DNA from: Hyphomicrobiales bacterium
Lineage (GTDB): Bacteria; Pseudomonadota; Alphaproteobacteria; Rhizobiales; Beijerinckiaceae
DNA length: 5,777 bases
NCBI GenBank assembly: GCA_028290085.1
Contig: JAQGKN010000549.1
Span: 1 to 5,777, forward strand
Direction: 5' to 3'
The notes below the pieces were generated by a model. That model had not been told where the DNA came from, did not search any database, and worked only from the letters and a program-made list of their open reading frames with translations. This document shows, in pieces, positions 3,810 through 5,777 of the stretch. A program made the translations under genes and the position numbers. The first letter of the stretch is position 1. The number at the start of each line of letters is the position of its first letter.

Positions 3810-5669
3810 GTGTTCATCAATTTTCGGACGAGAGCCCTGGCTCTCTTGGCGCTCGCGATTTTCGTAGCGTCCGCCTTCCTTGCCGGGTTTACCATCTATG
3901 ATTCGCGCGAAGGCGCGTTGGACCGCGCGCAGTTTGCCGCCGAGAACCTGTCGCGGTCCGTCCAAAATGGAATCGTTCGAGTCATCGAAGCCTATGCACT
4001 TTCGCTCGACGCCGTCGTTGACGGTCTCAGCGATCCCTCGGTTCAGGATACCAGCAACAAGATTCAGCAGCTGATCCTTTTTGACCGGTCTGCTTCGGCA
4101 AAGAACCTCGGATCGCTGCTGGTGCTGGACGCAAACGGCGATATCATCAAGGACTCGAAGAGCCAGTCGCCCCGAAAGGCAAATCTCGCTTCACGCGATT
4201 ACTTTCGCGCACAAATTGCCCGTGATGTGGGCCTTTTTATCGGCGCCCCCTTCATCAGCGTTCTTGATAACCAATGGTCGATTGCACTCAGCCGTCGCCT
4301 GACTTCGGCGGATGGAAAATTTGCCGGTGTCGTCGTCGGATCGATCAAGCTTGAGCTGTTCAAAGCCCTGTTGGAAGACTTGTCGGCTGGCCCTGGCGGT
4401 TCGATCGCGTTGTTTCGGACTGACGGCGCCTCCATCATGCGCACGCCTTACCACGCATCCGATATAGGCGTGAATTTTTCAAACGTCGGTGTCTTCAAGG
4501 CGTTCAAGAAGGCCCGAGCCGGCACGTTTGACCAGGTGGCTGTGAGGGACAGTGTTTATCGCCGTTACATTTACAGTCAGATTGGAACGTTGCCCCTGCT
4601 GATCAGCATTGGCCTCTCGTTCGACGACATTCTCTACGACTGGAAAAGAAAATCCATCGTCGTCGGCGGCGTTTCTGTCGCGCTGCTGGGGTCCATGCTG
4701 ATCCTCGCTCTTGGCTTTATTCGCCAGCTGAACCTGCGGGAGACCGCCGAGAAAGAGGCCAATATCAGCGCCCGCCGCCTTTCCTATCTGGCCGAGAAAT
4801 CGACCGATGCGATCGTCGTCCGCGATCTACGCGGCAGGCGAACCTACGCCTCGGAGCGATTCTTCCAGATGATCGGGCGCTCCAGAGCAGCTGTCGGCGA
4901 TACCGCTTTGGCGGCCTATCTTCGGCCGCACAGCATTGATCGCCCCCGGCACGTGTTGAAGCGCCTCCTCGCAGGAGAGGACCGCGTTTCGGAAACTCTG
5001 GAGTGCGCCGGACCAGATGGGGCGCCCATTTGGCTGGACGCGGTCTCGACGCAGGTTCTCGATCAGAACAACAAGCTGACGGAGATCATCACCAGCTTGC
5101 GAAACATCACCGAGCAAAAGCTCATGGAACAGGAGTTGATCGCGCATCAACGCCAGCTCGAGGCGGATAATCTCACGGACGCTCTGACCGCGATCCCCAA
5201 TCGCCGTGCGTTCGACAAAGCTCTGATGGCCGAAGTCGCAAGGGCGGAGAGAGGGAATTTCCCGCTTTCGATCATCATGATCGATATCGATTTCTTCAAA
5301 TCCTACAACGATCACTTTGGCCATGTTGGAGGCGACGAGACTTTGCGGAAAGTGGGGCGCCGTCTTCTGTCCAGCATCCGTCGACCCGCGGACTTTGTCG
5401 CACGTTATGGCGGCGAGGAATTTGCTGTGATTTTGCCGGATACGGATCTCGCGGGAGCCCACCATGTAGCGGAAGCACTACGCCTCGCAGTCCACAACCT
5501 CTGTCGCCCTCATCCAGGTAACCCGGCTGGCTTTGTGACGATCAGTCTCGGAGTTACCTGCAAGATGTCGGGCTCGAAAGACCGTAGCCTCGTGCAGAAC
5601 GCTGACGAAGCGCTCTACCGCGCAAAAAGTGCGGGCCGAAACAAAGTGGAGACAAGCAGTCACTTGTGA
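3810..5669 (+). CDS. Membrane diguanylate cyclase with Cache, PAS and GGDEF domains
   Basis: A 619-residue inner-membrane signalling enzyme that would make cyclic di-GMP from two GTP. TM1 is about residues 8-29. A periplasmic double-Cache sensor (30-278) carries the family run SRDYFRAQ near 128 and GLFIGAPF near 141, then SIALSRRLTSADGKFAGVVV. TM2 is about 281-304. A cytoplasmic PAS domain (about 323-438) starts LSYLAEKSTDAIVVRD and ends with the PAC-like ITSLRNITEQK. The GGDEF domain (453-613) has DALTAIPNRRAFD, the metal-binding IMIDIDFFKSYND, and active site RYGGEEF with GGEEF at 534-538. RPAD (525-528), five residues before GGEEF, is an intact RxxD inhibitory site, so product feedback is expected. 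No EAL domain or HAMP domain is present. The GTG at 3789 would add seven residues. It is probably monocistronic, and the signal sensed is unknown. Confidence 0.93.
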   Translation: MFINFRTRALALLALAIFVASAFLAGFTIYDSREGALDRAQFAAENLSRSVQNGIVRVIEAYALSLDAVVDGLSDPSVQDTSNKIQQLILFDRSASAKNLGSLLVLDANGDIIKDSKSQSPRKANLASRDYFRAQIARDVGLFIGAPFISVLDNQWSIALSRRLTSADGKFAGVVVGSIKLELFKALLEDLSAGPGGSIALFRTDGASIMRTPYHASDIGVNFSNVGVFKAFKKARAGTFDQVAVRDSVYRRYIYSQIGTLPLLISIGLSFDDILYDWKRKSIVVGGVSVALLGSMLILALGFIRQLNLRETAEKEANISARRLSYLAEKSTDAIVVRDLRGRRTYASERFFQMIGRSRAAVGDTALAAYLRPHSIDRPRHVLKRLLAGEDRVSETLECAGPDGAPIWLDAVSTQVLDQNNKLTEIITSLRNITEQKLMEQELIAHQRQLEADNLTDALTAIPNRRAFDKALMAEVARAERGNFPLSIIMIDIDFFKSYNDHFGHVGGDETLRKVGRRLLSSIRRPADFVARYGGEEFAVILPDTDLAGAHHVAEALRLAVHNLCRPHPGNPAGFVTISLGVTCKMSGSKDRSLVQNADEALYRAKSAGRNKVETSSHL

Positions 5670-5777
5670 GAAGGCGGCCCGCATGGTCTGAACATGCCAG
5701 CGCAAACGGCCATGGATGAGTATTTTGCCTGCTCTGCGGCGATCTTCATTCGCCCGCAAACCGCGTATCTTTATAGG

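Noticed and set aside
5682..5698. GCATG-N7-CATGC inverted repeat after the cyclase gene
   Set aside because: A 5-bp stem with no U-tract, too weak to call a terminator.
5478..5759. 93-codon minus-strand frame at the right end
   Set aside because: Mostly antisense to the GGDEF domain, with no family motif; a shadow frame.
5694..5777. Plus-strand frame from ATG 5694 (or 5712) open to the window end
   Set aside because: At most 28 codons are visible, with no good ribosome site and nothing recognisable; it cannot be told from chance.
1..5777. A defence system, CRISPR array, prophage or intact mobile element
   Set aside because: No repeats-with-spacers, nuclease, helicase, transposase or integrase motif is visible on either strand; the window reads as ordinary chromosomal genes.

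Overview
The window reads as chromosomal DNA of a GC-rich alphaproteobacterium, most likely a member of the Hyphomicrobiales such as the Bradyrhizobium/Rhodopseudomonas/Afipia group. The basis is the GC-rich third codon positions, the TctC-type solute receptor, the small secreted DUF1236-like protein, the Cache-PAS-GGDEF protein, and a 49-residue one-helix membrane protein of a kind I associate with these genomes. This placement is inference from gene content; no rRNA or tRNA gene is present to test it. I see no tRNA, rRNA, CRISPR array, intact insertion sequence or phage gene.

Layout. The left part (1-1113) is on the minus strand. Reading away from the centre it holds a MarR-family regulator (1113-667), a GTG-started 49-aa membrane peptide (576-427), and the first 131 codons of a TctC/Bug-type periplasmic tricarboxylate-receptor protein that runs off the left edge (395-1). 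A compact divergent control region at about 1111-1184 carries a perfect 12-bp palindrome (1125-1136) overlapping promoter-like elements for both directions. Rightward lie a two-domain VOC (glyoxalase-fold) protein (1192-1965) and, 32 bp later, a TauE/SafE (TSUP) anion exporter (1998-2744); these two look like one operon under the MarR protein.

The right part is two separate plus-strand units. After a 386-bp non-coding stretch with several inverted repeats comes a small secreted protein (3131-3526) followed directly by a strong stem-loop. After a further gap comes a membrane-bound Cache-PAS-GGDEF diguanylate cyclase (3810-5669) with an intact active site and an intact inhibitory RxxD site. The last 108 bases hold no gene I can support.

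How they may work together. The clearest regulatory unit is marR-operator-VOC-TSUP. A MarR protein with an N-terminal CxC motif could sense a reactive or aromatic compound, the VOC protein could bind or convert it, and the TSUP permease could export an organic or sulfur-containing anion. Whether the small membrane protein and the TctC receptor belong to the same response, by read-through from marR, is open. Most of the window is ordinary. The parts worth a second look are the interleaved operator/promoter, the VOC domains without the usual metal ligands, the insertion in the ligand loop of the TctC protein, and the two well-formed inverted repeats around the secreted protein.
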